Shown: positions 1 through 5,572, numbered from the stretch's first letter. The stretch: 8,259 nucleotides of DNA from Clostridiales bacterium UBA1752 (GCA_002314835.1 DCHM01000003.1:1-8259), one strand, 5' to 3'. The notes: generated from the sequence alone by a model not told the origin. Numbers and translations: made by a program.

Positions 1-1
1 G

Positions 2-268
2 ATAGGCTTTGCACTGCAATACGTAGAGCCGTTGATAGCAGAGCTAAACCAAATGGCGGCGCTTTGCGGTGTCGAAGGTTGGTTCGGCATCGTGCTTAAA
101 GCCCTCGCAGGCACGGTAGGGTGTGCTATATGCGCCGACTTTTGCCGTGACTGCGGCGAAGCCTCGCTCGCATCCAAGGTGGAGTTTGCAGGCAGGGTTT
201 ACGTACTGCTGCTGTCGTTCCCGATAGTAAAGCAGCTACTTTTACTGACAAAGGGTCTGCTGTCATGA
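2..268 (+). CDS. spoIIIAD: Stage III sporulation protein AD, C-terminal part (5' end outside window)
   Basis: The reading frame is open from base 2 and ends at TGA 266-268, giving 88 residues; the family is about 130 residues long, so the N-terminal third lies upstream. A TTG at 32 could be read as a start, but the frame continues through it without a stop, so it is probably internal. The visible part has a membrane-compatible stretch (FGIVLKALAGTVGCAICADF), then the family-like CRDCGEASLASKVEFAGRVY segment, then a hydrophobic C-terminal helix (VLLLSFPIVKQLLLLT). SpoIIIAD is a small polytopic membrane protein of the SpoIIIA complex, made in the mother cell and embedded in the outer forespore membrane. 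Its stop overlaps the spoIIIAE start (ATGA, 265-268), which implies translational coupling. The following spoIIIAE-AH order supports the call. Confidence 0.9.
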   Translation: MGFALQYVEPLIAELNQMAALCGVEGWFGIVLKALAGTVGCAICADFCRDCGEASLASKVEFAGRVYVLLLSFPIVKQLLLLTKGLLS

Positions 269-1326
269 GGCTGATAGTTACTGCTCTGCTGCTTGCTTTT
301 TTGATGCCGATTTGTGCGAGTGCCGAGGTCTCTATGCCAGATTTGTCGGCACTTGAGGACGAGGGTATTATCACAGATGAGCAGGCAAACGGCGCCCAAG
401 TCATCAATATCACGGACAAGCTGTTTGAGGGCATAGGCATAGGTCTGTCAAACGGTATCAAGGGCGCCCTGCCAATGCTCGGGCTCGTCGTCGCGTCGCT
501 CGTGCTGAGTGCTATAGCCGACGCTTTTGCTGACGGAGAAAGCCTGCAAACCGCATTTAACCTTTTGTCTGCGCTCGCCGTAACGGCGTCGGTTTACCCT
601 TATTGCGTCTCGCTGATGGATTATATCGCGCAGTCGGCTAACACTCTGTCGCAGGTTTTGACGGCGGTGACGGCAGGCTGTACGACACTTTACGTTTTGC
701 AGGGCGCGACGTTTGCGGCGTCTGTAAACGCTTCGTCAATGTATTTGCTCGGCACTATGCTCGAAATAATCGGCGGAGGAGTGCTGATGCCGTTTTTGCA
801 GGCTTCGCTCGCGCTCGCTATTTCCGGCACTCTGCCCGGAGTGTGCGACCTTTCGCCTATTAACCGTTTTGTCAAAAACACGCTAACCACGGTTATGGCG
901 TTTGTGTTTACCATATACGGCTTTGCAAACTATATCCAGACCGCCATAGCGACTGCGGCGGACAGCTATGCGTATAGAACGCTGAGGTTCACGACGGGCG
1001 TTTCGATACCCGTCATCGGCAATATGCTCGGCGAAGCCTCACGCACCGTGGCAGGCAGCATTTCGGTTATCAAAAGCGCCGTGGGCTCGGCAGGTATCGC
1101 CGCAGTAGCAATATTATTATTGCCGCCGATAATAACGGTGTGGTGCTATCGGCTCTGCCTTTCGATAGCGAGCACCGTTGCGGGACTGCTCGGCTGTGAA
1201 AGGCAAAAACGGTTTTTGTCAGACGTTTCAGGCATATTCGGCGTGCTGTTTGCACTCGTGGTGGGCATGGCGCTCGTGATAGTCATTACGCTGTCAATGT
1301 TTATCAGGATGGAGGTGTCGGGTTGA
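265..1326 (+). CDS. spoIIIAE: Stage III sporulation protein AE, polytopic membrane component
   Basis: The protein has 353 residues, somewhat shorter than the roughly 400 of the Bacillus protein. Residues 1-20 look like a signal peptide (hydrophobic LIVTALLLAFLMPICASA, likely cleaved after ASA). A short acidic region follows (24-45), then several hydrophobic segments at about 67-88, 97-118, 160-190, 205-228, 275-305 and 322-346. The most diagnostic stretch is residues 240-275, with RFTTGVSIPVIGNMLGEASR followed by TVAGSISVIKSAVGSAG, matching the conserved SpoIIIAE core. The family is a membrane part of the SpoIIIA-SpoIIQ feeding channel. The ATG overlaps the spoIIIAD stop, and the end overlaps the TTG start of spoIIIAF. 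Regulation is presumably from a mother-cell promoter upstream of the window; none is visible here. Confidence 0.95.
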   Translation: MRLIVTALLLAFLMPICASAEVSMPDLSALEDEGIITDEQANGAQVINITDKLFEGIGIGLSNGIKGALPMLGLVVASLVLSAIADAFADGESLQTAFNLLSALAVTASVYPYCVSLMDYIAQSANTLSQVLTAVTAGCTTLYVLQGATFAASVNASSMYLLGTMLEIIGGGVLMPFLQASLALAISGTLPGVCDLSPINRFVKNTLTTVMAFVFTIYGFANYIQTAIATAADSYAYRTLRFTTGVSIPVIGNMLGEASRTVAGSISVIKSAVGSAGIAAVAILLLPPIITVWCYRLCLSIASTVAGLLGCERQKRFLSDVSGIFGVLFALVVGMALVIVITLSMFIRMEVSG

Positions 1327-1745
1327 AGCAATATATCCTTACGCTGTCGATAGCGTCGGTTATCAGCGGCTTTGCACTGCTTTTGTGCAGTTCAAAGCTC
1401 CAAAAGTCGCTCAAGCTGCTCGTTTCGCTCGTTATGACAGTGCTGATTGTCAGCCCCTTTGCAGGACTTAGGCAAAACGACATCGTATCGGACGCCGCCG
1501 GATTTGCCCAAAGCGCCTCTGACATGGCGGCACAGACCGTGACCGACACGGCAAAGGATATGGCGGAGAGCTACATTACAGAGAGCATTTATCAAAAGTT
1601 TGGCATAAAACCGATCTCTGTCTGCATATTGTATGACAGTAACAGCGTAAGAGTAGTGATGCCGCAGGGCATGGCTGATTGTGACGAGGTGGCGGCGTTT
1701 GCCGCCGCATTGTCGGGAGTAGAGGCGACGGCGGTGTATGAGTGA
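1323..1745 (+). CDS. spoIIIAF: Stage III sporulation protein AF
   Basis: The protein has 140 residues, shorter than the roughly 200 of Bacillus SpoIIIAF. The start is TTG at 1323: a GGAGG at 1311-1315 lies 7 bases upstream and the TTG overlaps the spoIIIAE stop (TTGA). No better ATG exists before the first membrane helix. Two N-terminal membrane helices are visible (about 3-22 and 29-48), with a short SSKLQKS loop between them. A linker follows, then a small soluble domain (about 83-139) with the pattern ITESIYQKFGIKPISVCILY ... VRVVMP, ending in an alternating hydrophobic strand. This resembles the ring-building fold reported for SpoIIIAF, AG and AH. The role is assembly of the SpoIIIA channel on the mother-cell side. 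The stop (1743-1745) overlaps spoIIIAG by 8 bases. Confidence 0.9.
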   Translation: MKQYILTLSIASVISGFALLLCSSKLQKSLKLLVSLVMTVLIVSPFAGLRQNDIVSDAAGFAQSASDMAAQTVTDTAKDMAESYITESIYQKFGIKPISVCILYDSNSVRVVMPQGMADCDEVAAFAAALSGVEATAVYE

Positions 1746-2220
1746 GCTGATAAACAAAATCAAGGGCGTCAAGGGTATCGGTTATATCGCCGTCGGACTC
1801 ACGGCGGCACTGGTTTTGCTCTTGTGGCCGAGCGGCTCGCAAAGTGACGGTTCGGCACTGCCTACCGCAGACGAATACCGCGAAATGGTCGAAGCTCAGA
1901 CGACCGAGCTTATAAGGAGCCTTACCGGCTTAAAGGGCGTGGCGGTGCAAATCACGCTCGAAAGCGGCTACGAATACACTTTTGCATCCGACAAATACGT
2001 TACCGAAAACACCGCAGGCACTACGACCACCCGTGACACAAAGACCGAGATTTTTGCGTCGGGAGACGGCAGTGCGGTTATCACAAAACAAAAGCCGCCT
2101 GCCGTTGCCGGCGTGGCGGTGGTGTGCAAGGGTGCGGACGCAGAGCAGAGGCTAAAGATTATCAGCCTTTTGACCGCTCTGTACGACATAGGCAGCAACA
2201 GAATAAGCGTGCAAACATAG
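1738..2220 (+). CDS. spoIIIAG: Stage III sporulation protein AG, ring-forming channel component
   Basis: The protein has 160 residues, against about 229 in Bacillus. A short basic N-terminus (KIKGVKG) precedes one membrane helix at about 13-30 (GYIAVGLTAALVLLLW). A helix at 43-62 (ADEYREMVEAQTTELIRSL) and strand GVAVQITLESG lead into a Thr-rich insertion (about 77-115) where the Bacillus protein carries its beta-triangle element. The C-terminal half of the ring-building motif follows: KPPAVAGVAVVCKGADAEQR, a helix to about 149, and the final strand RISVQT. In Bacillus this protein forms the large ring between the two forespore membranes. The start lies inside the end of spoIIIAF; a weak AGAGG (1721-1725) is 12 bases upstream, so coupling to AF translation is likely. 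The insertion is clearly compact compared with Bacillus. Confidence 0.93.
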   Translation: MSELINKIKGVKGIGYIAVGLTAALVLLLWPSGSQSDGSALPTADEYREMVEAQTTELIRSLTGLKGVAVQITLESGYEYTFASDKYVTENTAGTTTTRDTKTEIFASGDGSAVITKQKPPAVAGVAVVCKGADAEQRLKIISLLTALYDIGSNRISVQT

Positions 2221-2235
2221 AAAGGGGCAATCATA

Positions 2236-2826
2236 ATGAAACTAAAAGCAATCGGTCAAAAAATCAAACAAACCAACTACAAAAAGCTCTTTGGCACAAA
2301 GACGTTTTTGATAGTCTGCTGCGTGGTGCTCGCGGCGGCCTCGCTCGTCGTGGCGACTCTTATCGACGGCGGCAACGCAAAAACAGTAGCCGATGAAAGC
2401 GGCAGCAAGCTGCTCGGCAACACCGTGCTCGTCGATAACGAGGTCAGCACCGACGCACTGCTCGACGCTATCGCGGACGGCGAGGACTATTTTGCCGTTT
2501 CGACCATCAACCGCCAAAAGACGCGCGATGAAGCGTTAGAGCTCTTGCGCGGCATAGCCGACGACCCCGAAACCATGCCGGACGCCGCGGCGGAAGCACT
2601 CGCCGAAATCAGCGGCATTGCCGTAGCAATGGAGGCGGAAAACGACATCGAAACCCTCGTTAAGGCAAAAGGCTTTGAGGAGTGCGTTGCGGTCATATCA
2701 GACGGCGGCTGTACCGTCATAGTCAAGTCAGACGGGCTGATAGCCGAGCAGGTCGCCCAAATCCTCGAAATCGCCATGACAAACAGCGGACTGCCGGCGA
2801 GCAAGATTAAGGTCGTGGAGAAATAA
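2236..2826 (+). CDS. spoIIIAH: Stage III sporulation protein AH, SpoIIQ-binding ring protein
   Basis: The protein has 196 residues, close to the family length of about 218. A basic N-terminal tail (1-22) precedes one membrane helix (about 24-43, FLIVCCVVLAAASLVVATLI). An extracellular linker (44-110) leads to the YscJ/FliF-like ring-building domain at about 112-196. Its hallmark is ENDIETLVKAKGFEECVAVI, then TVIVKSDGLIAEQVAQILEI and the C-terminal strand IKVVEK. In Bacillus this domain sits in the intermembrane space and binds forespore SpoIIQ, forming the zipper-like channel core. The ATG has AAAGGGG (2221-2227) 8 bases upstream, and only 15 bases separate it from spoIIIAG, so it is the last gene of the operon. 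A terminator follows within 30 bases. Confidence 0.96.
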   Translation: MKLKAIGQKIKQTNYKKLFGTKTFLIVCCVVLAAASLVVATLIDGGNAKTVADESGSKLLGNTVLVDNEVSTDALLDAIADGEDYFAVSTINRQKTRDEALELLRGIADDPETMPDAAAEALAEISGIAVAMEAENDIETLVKAKGFEECVAVISDGGCTVIVKSDGLIAEQVAQILEIAMTNSGLPASKIKVVEK

Positions 2827-2853
2827 AAAACTATTTAATGATTGAAATATGGC

Positions 2854-2886
2854 AAAAAGAAGCTTTGCATCGCAAAGCTCCTTTTT
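2854..2886 (+). terminator. Rho-independent terminator of the spoIIIA operon
   Basis: An 8-bp perfect stem AGCTTTGC / GCAAAGCT (2861-2868 with 2872-2879) closes a 3-base loop. After one A-C mismatch, AAAAAG (2854-2859) pairs with CTTTTT (2881-2886). The T-run on the + side makes it a terminator for spoIIIAH. The A-run on the other side means it could also work for transcripts arriving on the - strand. Confidence 0.85.
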
Positions 2887-2921
2887 CACTTTTGTTGGAC
2901 CGATTATACGTTTATTTTCAC

Positions 2922-2949
2922 AACAAAAGCCGCATAAAGCGGCTATTGT
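2922..2949 (-). terminator. Probable terminator of the cysteine-rich membrane protein gene
   Basis: AGCCGC (2928-2933) pairs with GCGGCT (2939-2944) across a 5-base loop. After one A-A mismatch, ACAA pairs with TTGT (2923-2926 with 2946-2949). Read on the - strand the hairpin is followed by TTTTGTTGTG, a usable though interrupted T-tract. It begins 8 bases past the stop codon at 2957. Together with the preceding hairpin it separates two convergent transcription units. Confidence 0.7.
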
Positions 2950-2956
2950 AACATGT

Positions 2957-4114
2957 TTATTCGTTTATACCGAGATTTGCAAGTATGCGATTGAGATACT
3001 CAGAGTGAGCTTTTTCTTCCTCTTCTTTATCTTTTTCTTGTGCTGCCTTTAAATCTATACCTCGCTTGATTTCTAAATCCTCGCTCTTTTTATTGCAAAT
3101 GACTTTTAAAACTATCATTGGAATTAAAGACAGTAGCGCAATAACAAACAATATCGTTTTAATTAGAGATGGAATCGGGAATACAAGAGTGTTTATCCAT
3201 AAACCTCCAGATACGCATGCAGTAGTAAATAAAATCCTATAGATTATTCTTGCCTTATCTATCGGCTTCTCCAATTTATTGTATTTTTCCCAGACTGCTT
3301 CAGCATATTTATCTTTATTCTTTTTTATTTCATCTGCAATTGGAGACGCTTCGTTGTAATCACCATTTTCTGCGTCGCGCCTTTGGGGCCTTTCTAATAT
3401 AATAATTGAGTTATCCGATACATAACCTGCAGAACCTAATAAATCAAAATGACTAGTATCGAACCAATCTGGTTTTTCTAAAATAATAGAATCATCAAAT
3501 GCATATCCTACAGCTTGATATTTTTTCTTGGATTTTTTCCATGTGTATTCTACGTAATAACAAGGGCATATAATGCAGTCAACTTGCTTGACATACGTGG
3601 TAAAACTATACGATGCTTCAGTGTGGCAATCTCCTGGAATTCTAACTTTTGAGAAAGTAAAAGAACCGCAACTTTCTTTAAGATTCAACAGAGTTGAATC
3701 ATTCAACGATGCAGAGCCTTCAATTGGTAGATTTATGCTGCATATTCCCGTACATTTGTATTGAAAGTCACATTCTATGAATCTGTTAATTTTTTCTGTA
3801 GCATTATTTGTAGAAGTATCACTTACAGAATAAGCAACTACGTCCTTTGAATGAGCGTTGCCGTTATACGGCGCCCAACTTAATATATTTTTCGGATTAT
3901 CAGACCCATAACCAATCGAGCAAGTATAGGTCAAATCAACGTCTGCGGTCATTGCAGCAATTTCTTTGACTGTTTCTTTTACTTCTCCGAACATAATGTT
4001 CTCGATTTTAGGGCTATAATCATCCCCGGACTCAAACAGCTTTGTTACTACATTTTTGAGAAATTGTTGCTTAGAAACTGTTTTTTTGATAGTGAATACA
4101 TTGTTAAACTCCAT
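2957..4114 (-). CDS. Unrecognised cysteine-rich protein with C-terminal membrane hairpin
   Basis: I do not recognise this family. The chosen start is the ATG at 4114 (385 residues), because GGAGGAGA (complement of 4122-4129) sits 7 bases upstream. A longer reading from 4165 lacks such a site and would start almost at the predicted transcription start. Residues 1-285 have no signal peptide and contain nine cysteines between 65 and 185, including CX5CX3C (115, 121, 125) and CIICPC (180-185). The segment CPCYYVEYTWKKSKKKYQAV loosely resembles the P-x-W/Y-x-x-Y-x-Y-K-x-K-x-Y strand region seen in some zinc-ribbon membrane proteins of Bacillota; this is a weak impression. Two membrane helices (about 290-312 and 316-339) follow, with only a short loop between them, then a charged, probably coiled-coil tail (341-378). 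Basic flanks suggest both termini are cytoplasmic. The gene is visibly A+T-rich compared with its neighbours and is divergent from an XRE repressor gene, which suggests an acquired, repressed module. Function unknown. Confidence 0.75.
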   Translation of the reverse strand: MEFNNVFTIKKTVSKQQFLKNVVTKLFESGDDYSPKIENIMFGEVKETVKEIAAMTADVDLTYTCSIGYGSDNPKNILSWAPYNGNAHSKDVVAYSVSDTSTNNATEKINRFIECDFQYKCTGICSINLPIEGSASLNDSTLLNLKESCGSFTFSKVRIPGDCHTEASYSFTTYVKQVDCIICPCYYVEYTWKKSKKKYQAVGYAFDDSIILEKPDWFDTSHFDLLGSAGYVSDNSIIILERPQRRDAENGDYNEASPIADEIKKNKDKYAEAVWEKYNKLEKPIDKARIIYRILFTTACVSGGLWINTLVFPIPSLIKTILFVIALLSLIPMIVLKVICNKKSEDLEIKRGIDLKAAQEKDKEEEEKAHSEYLNRILANLGINE

Positions 4115-4179
4115 AATTAGTTCTCCTCCGTAAAATAAATAATGAAAAATGATTTTGAACGTCATTCATTACTGCACTT

Positions 4180-4208
4180 ATAATAACACCAAACGGTGTT
4201 ATTATCAA
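4180..4208 (-). promoter_or_regulatory. Predicted vegetative promoter of the cysteine-rich membrane protein gene
   Basis: On the - strand, -35 TTGATA (complement of 4203-4208) and -10 TATTAT (complement of 4180-4185) are separated by exactly 17 bases. Transcription would start near 4173, giving a leader of about 60 bases before the ATG at 4114. The spacer contains the central part of the palindromic operator, so a protein bound there would block RNA polymerase. Confidence 0.65.
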
Positions 4209-4222
4209 CACCAAATGATGTT
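4180..4222. promoter_or_regulatory. Tandem palindromic operator between the divergent XRE and membrane-protein genes
   Basis: Site 1 (4180-4205) is a perfect inverted repeat with 11-bp arms (AATAACACC core) around a central AAAC. Site 2 (4207-4222) repeats its core as AACACC-AAAT-GATGTT, with five of six arm pairs intact. Cores start at 4185 and 4207, so they are 22 bp apart, close to two helical turns. Two such sites are typical of dimeric XRE/Cro repressors binding cooperatively. Site 1 covers the divergent promoter. Site 2 lies just upstream of a possible -10 (TATATT, 4229-4234) for the repressor gene, but I see no convincing -35 for that gene. Binding by the adjacent XRE protein is inference. 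Confidence 0.7.
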
Positions 4223-4255
4223 TTTGTGTATATTTTTTTGTAGGAGGTACACAAA

Positions 4256-4474
4256 ATGCAATACATCAGGATAAAAGACCTGCGCGAAGACCACGACAAA
4301 ACGCAGGCAGAGGTTGCCGAAGCACTCGGACTATATACTACGACTTATCAGAGATACGAGAGGGGAGAGCGCGAAATCCCATTTGACATAGCGATACAGA
4401 TAGCAAAATATTATAACGTTTCGCTCGACTATTTGGCAGGTTTGATTTCGGTGCCGCATAAAATAGAGAAATAA
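4256..4474 (+). CDS. Small XRE-family helix-turn-helix transcriptional regulator
   Basis: The protein has 72 residues, essentially a single Cro/C1-type HTH domain. The helix-turn-helix spans about residues 16-37: TQAEVAEALGLYTTTYQRYE followed by RG. The usual following helices IPFDIAIQIAKYYNVSLDYL lead to the family-typical AGL ending. There is no extra sensor, protease or membrane domain, so it is likely a simple dimeric repressor. The start is secure: AGGAGG at 4242-4247, 8 bases before the ATG. It is divergent from the cysteine-rich membrane protein gene, with a tandem palindromic operator between them, so control of that gene and of itself is the simplest role. Its base composition is closer to the core genes than to the membrane-protein gene. 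A terminator follows immediately, so it is monocistronic. Confidence 0.9.
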   Translation: MQYIRIKDLREDHDKTQAEVAEALGLYTTTYQRYERGEREIPFDIAIQIAKYYNVSLDYLAGLISVPHKIEK

Positions 4475-4475
4475 T

Positions 4476-4501
4476 AAAGCAGGCTTTGCAGCCTGCTTTT
4501 T
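4476..4501. terminator. Bidirectional Rho-independent terminator after the XRE gene
   Basis: AAAGCAGGCT (4476-4485) and AGCCTGCTTT (4490-4499) form a perfect 10-bp stem around TTGC, followed by further T residues. It starts one base after the XRE stop codon. On the - strand the same hairpin is followed by TTTATTATTT, so it may also end transcription of the isomerase gene arriving from the other side. Confidence 0.88.
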
Positions 4502-4519
4502 GCGTCTTTATGGAATGAT

Positions 4520-4557
4520 TTGATGAATTGATTTTCGTCGGCAAATCAATTCATCAA
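4520..4557. repeat. 15-bp-arm inverted repeat overlapping the isomerase stop codon
   Basis: TTGATGAATTGATTT (4520-4534) and AAATCAATTCATCAA (4543-4557) are perfect reverse complements around an 8-base loop. The distal arm, read on the - strand, contains the isomerase stop TGA (4554-4556) and a second in-frame TGA directly after it. No T-tract follows in either direction, so it does not look like an intrinsic terminator by itself. It could be a 3'-end stabilising stem or a small dispersed palindromic repeat. Confidence 0.75.
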
Positions 4558-5384
4558 TACACCTCGTTTATTATCTTCTGCAGATAGTTGCGTGCGTAGT
4601 TGATGTCCTCCATCTGCTTGTCGCCCTCGATTTCGCGCTCGATGGTGACAAAGCTGTCGTAGCCGAGCTCTTTGAGCTTGACAAACAGCGCCTTAAAATC
4701 AACCTTGCCGTCGCCGAGGCGGACTTCACGTCCGAGGTCGTGGCCGTTGGTGGGATAAAAGCCGTCCTTTGCGTGCAGATTGCGGACGTATTTGCCAAAG
4801 ACTTCTAGTGCGTCAACGGGGTTTGCCCTGCCGTAGAGTATGAGGTTGGCGGTGTCGAGGTTGATAAACAGGTTGTCGGTGCCCACCTTCTCAAAACATC
4901 TCAGCATGGTAACGGGGGTCTCTTGACCTGTCTCAAACAAGAGGTTCTGACCGTTTGCCTTGAGGTGCGCGGCTACAGTGCGTACAGCTACGCAGAATGA
5001 ATTAAAGTTGGGGTCGTTGGGGTTCTCGGGGATAAAGCCCATGTGGGTGATGAGGTCGGTGACGCCGATTTTTTTGGCAAAGTCGCCGCCGGCGCAAAGT
5101 TGTTCGACGCGCATCTGACGGTATTCGGGCGGAACGAGGCCGAGGGTAATCTGACCGTCGTAAAAGTCCCAAACCGAGGGACCGCTCCAGCCGCACCAAA
5201 ATGCCGAAATCGTTATGCCGTATTTGGCAATCAGCGATTTGATAAGCTCGGCGTTGCCGTCGGTAAAGAGCGAATGGTTCCAGCACAGTAGCTGGCAATT
5301 GTCAAAGCCGGCGTTTGTAAGGTCGATAAACTTTTGCTCGATGGTTGCCGCATCGGAAAAATGCACGCAAAGACCTATTTTCAT
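4554..5384 (-). CDS. Sugar phosphate isomerase/epimerase-like TIM-barrel protein
   Basis: The protein has 276 residues, the normal length for the xylose-isomerase-like TIM-barrel (AP endonuclease 2) superfamily. Barrel landmarks in order are WCGWSGPSVWDFYDG (63-77), LITHMGFIPE (111-120), LLFETGQETP (148-157), FINLDTANLILYG (173-185), NLHAKDG (202-208), REVRLGDGKVDF (219-230) and VTIEREIEG (246-254). By analogy with family members the metal ligands are E151, D177, H204 and E249. Such enzymes interconvert ketose or inositol-type sugars at C2 or C3; the substrate cannot be read from sequence. D177-T-A-N180 replaces the D-x-x-H seen in D-psicose/tagatose 3-epimerases, so those activities should not be assumed. 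It is cytoplasmic, with no signal peptide. The start has AGGAG (complement of 5394-5398) 9 bases upstream and its own strong promoter. It appears monocistronic, with no sugar transporter or kinase alongside. Confidence 0.85.
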   Translation of the reverse strand: MKIGLCVHFSDAATIEQKFIDLTNAGFDNCQLLCWNHSLFTDGNAELIKSLIAKYGITISAFWCGWSGPSVWDFYDGQITLGLVPPEYRQMRVEQLCAGGDFAKKIGVTDLITHMGFIPENPNDPNFNSFCVAVRTVAAHLKANGQNLLFETGQETPVTMLRCFEKVGTDNLFINLDTANLILYGRANPVDALEVFGKYVRNLHAKDGFYPTNGHDLGREVRLGDGKVDFKALFVKLKELGYDSFVTIEREIEGDKQMEDINYARNYLQKIINEVY

Positions 5385-5416
5385 AATAATAATCTCCTGT
5401 CGTTATATTTGGGTAT

Positions 5417-5445
5417 ATTTTACCCTTTTGGGCATTATTTGTCAA
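5417..5445 (-). promoter_or_regulatory. Strong predicted sigma-A promoter of the isomerase gene
   Basis: On the - strand, -35 TTGACA (complement of 5440-5445) is a perfect consensus, with a 17-base spacer and -10 TAAAAT (complement of 5417-5422). The -10 lies inside GGGTA-TATTT-TACCC (5411-5425), a small palindrome that could be an operator half or chance. The -35 begins two bases after the T-run of the yebC terminator, a very compact junction. Confidence 0.82.
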
Positions 5446-5447
5446 GT

Positions 5448-5480
5448 AAAAAACCGACCGGCGTCAAAACGTCAGTCGGT
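5448..5480 (-). terminator. Rho-independent terminator of the argS-yebC unit
   Basis: Read on the - strand, ACCGAC pairs with GTCGGT (ends at 5480 and 5453). After one mismatch the stem continues for five further pairs, including one G-T wobble, closed by a small loop. A run of six T residues follows (complement of 5448-5453). It lies about 90 bases after the yebC stop. Confidence 0.85.
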
Positions 5481-5504
5481 ATTAGTGCTATTGTGAGTAT
5501 GGTG

Positions 5505-5571
5505 TTTGCAGAACAGATGCAAAATTCACGCACCGCAGGTGCAATTCATTGAATCAGTCCGCAGACTGATT
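5505..5571. repeat. Three small hairpins in the yebC 3' untranslated region
   Basis: Three inverted repeats lie between the yebC stop and its terminator. TTTGCA/TGCAAA (5505-5510 with 5518-5523) has a 7-base loop. GCACC/GGTGC (5530-5534 with 5538-5542) has a 3-base loop. AATCAGTC/GACTGATT (5552-5559 with 5564-5571) has a 4-base loop and starts one base after the yebC stop. The last two share CCGCAG at their tips despite different arms. None has a T-tract. They may be transcript-protecting stems or parts of a dispersed palindromic repeat. Confidence 0.6.
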
Positions 5572-5572
5572 G

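Noticed and set aside
1691..1706. GGCGGC-GTTT-GCCGCC hairpin inside spoIIIAF
   Set aside because: It encodes an Ala-Ala-Phe-Ala-Ala-Ala run, has no T-tract, and is most simply codon repetition.
2849..3052. Possible small + strand protein of 67 residues after spoIIIAH
   Set aside because: It runs through two terminator hairpins into the antisense of the next gene and has no ribosome binding site; its Phe/Leu-rich end is only the complement of Lys/Glu codons.
3008..3052. Long pyrimidine-rich tract on the + strand
   Set aside because: It is the complement of the Lys/Glu-rich coiled tail of the minus-strand gene, so codon content explains it.
4115..4165. Upstream ATG at 4165 extending the cysteine-rich protein by 17 residues
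   Set aside because: It lacks a good ribosome binding site and would lie almost at the predicted transcription start, while the ATG at 4114 has GGAGGAGA at ideal spacing.
4256..4474. XRE gene as the antitoxin of a classical toxin-antitoxin operon
   Set aside because: The genes are divergent rather than co-directional, the partner is a 385-residue membrane protein, and the XRE gene is closed by its own terminator; nothing matches a known toxin.
5481..5572. Hairpin cluster as a riboswitch for the isomerase gene
   Set aside because: It lies upstream of the isomerase promoter and before the yebC terminator, so it is in the 3' region of yebC rather than in the isomerase leader.
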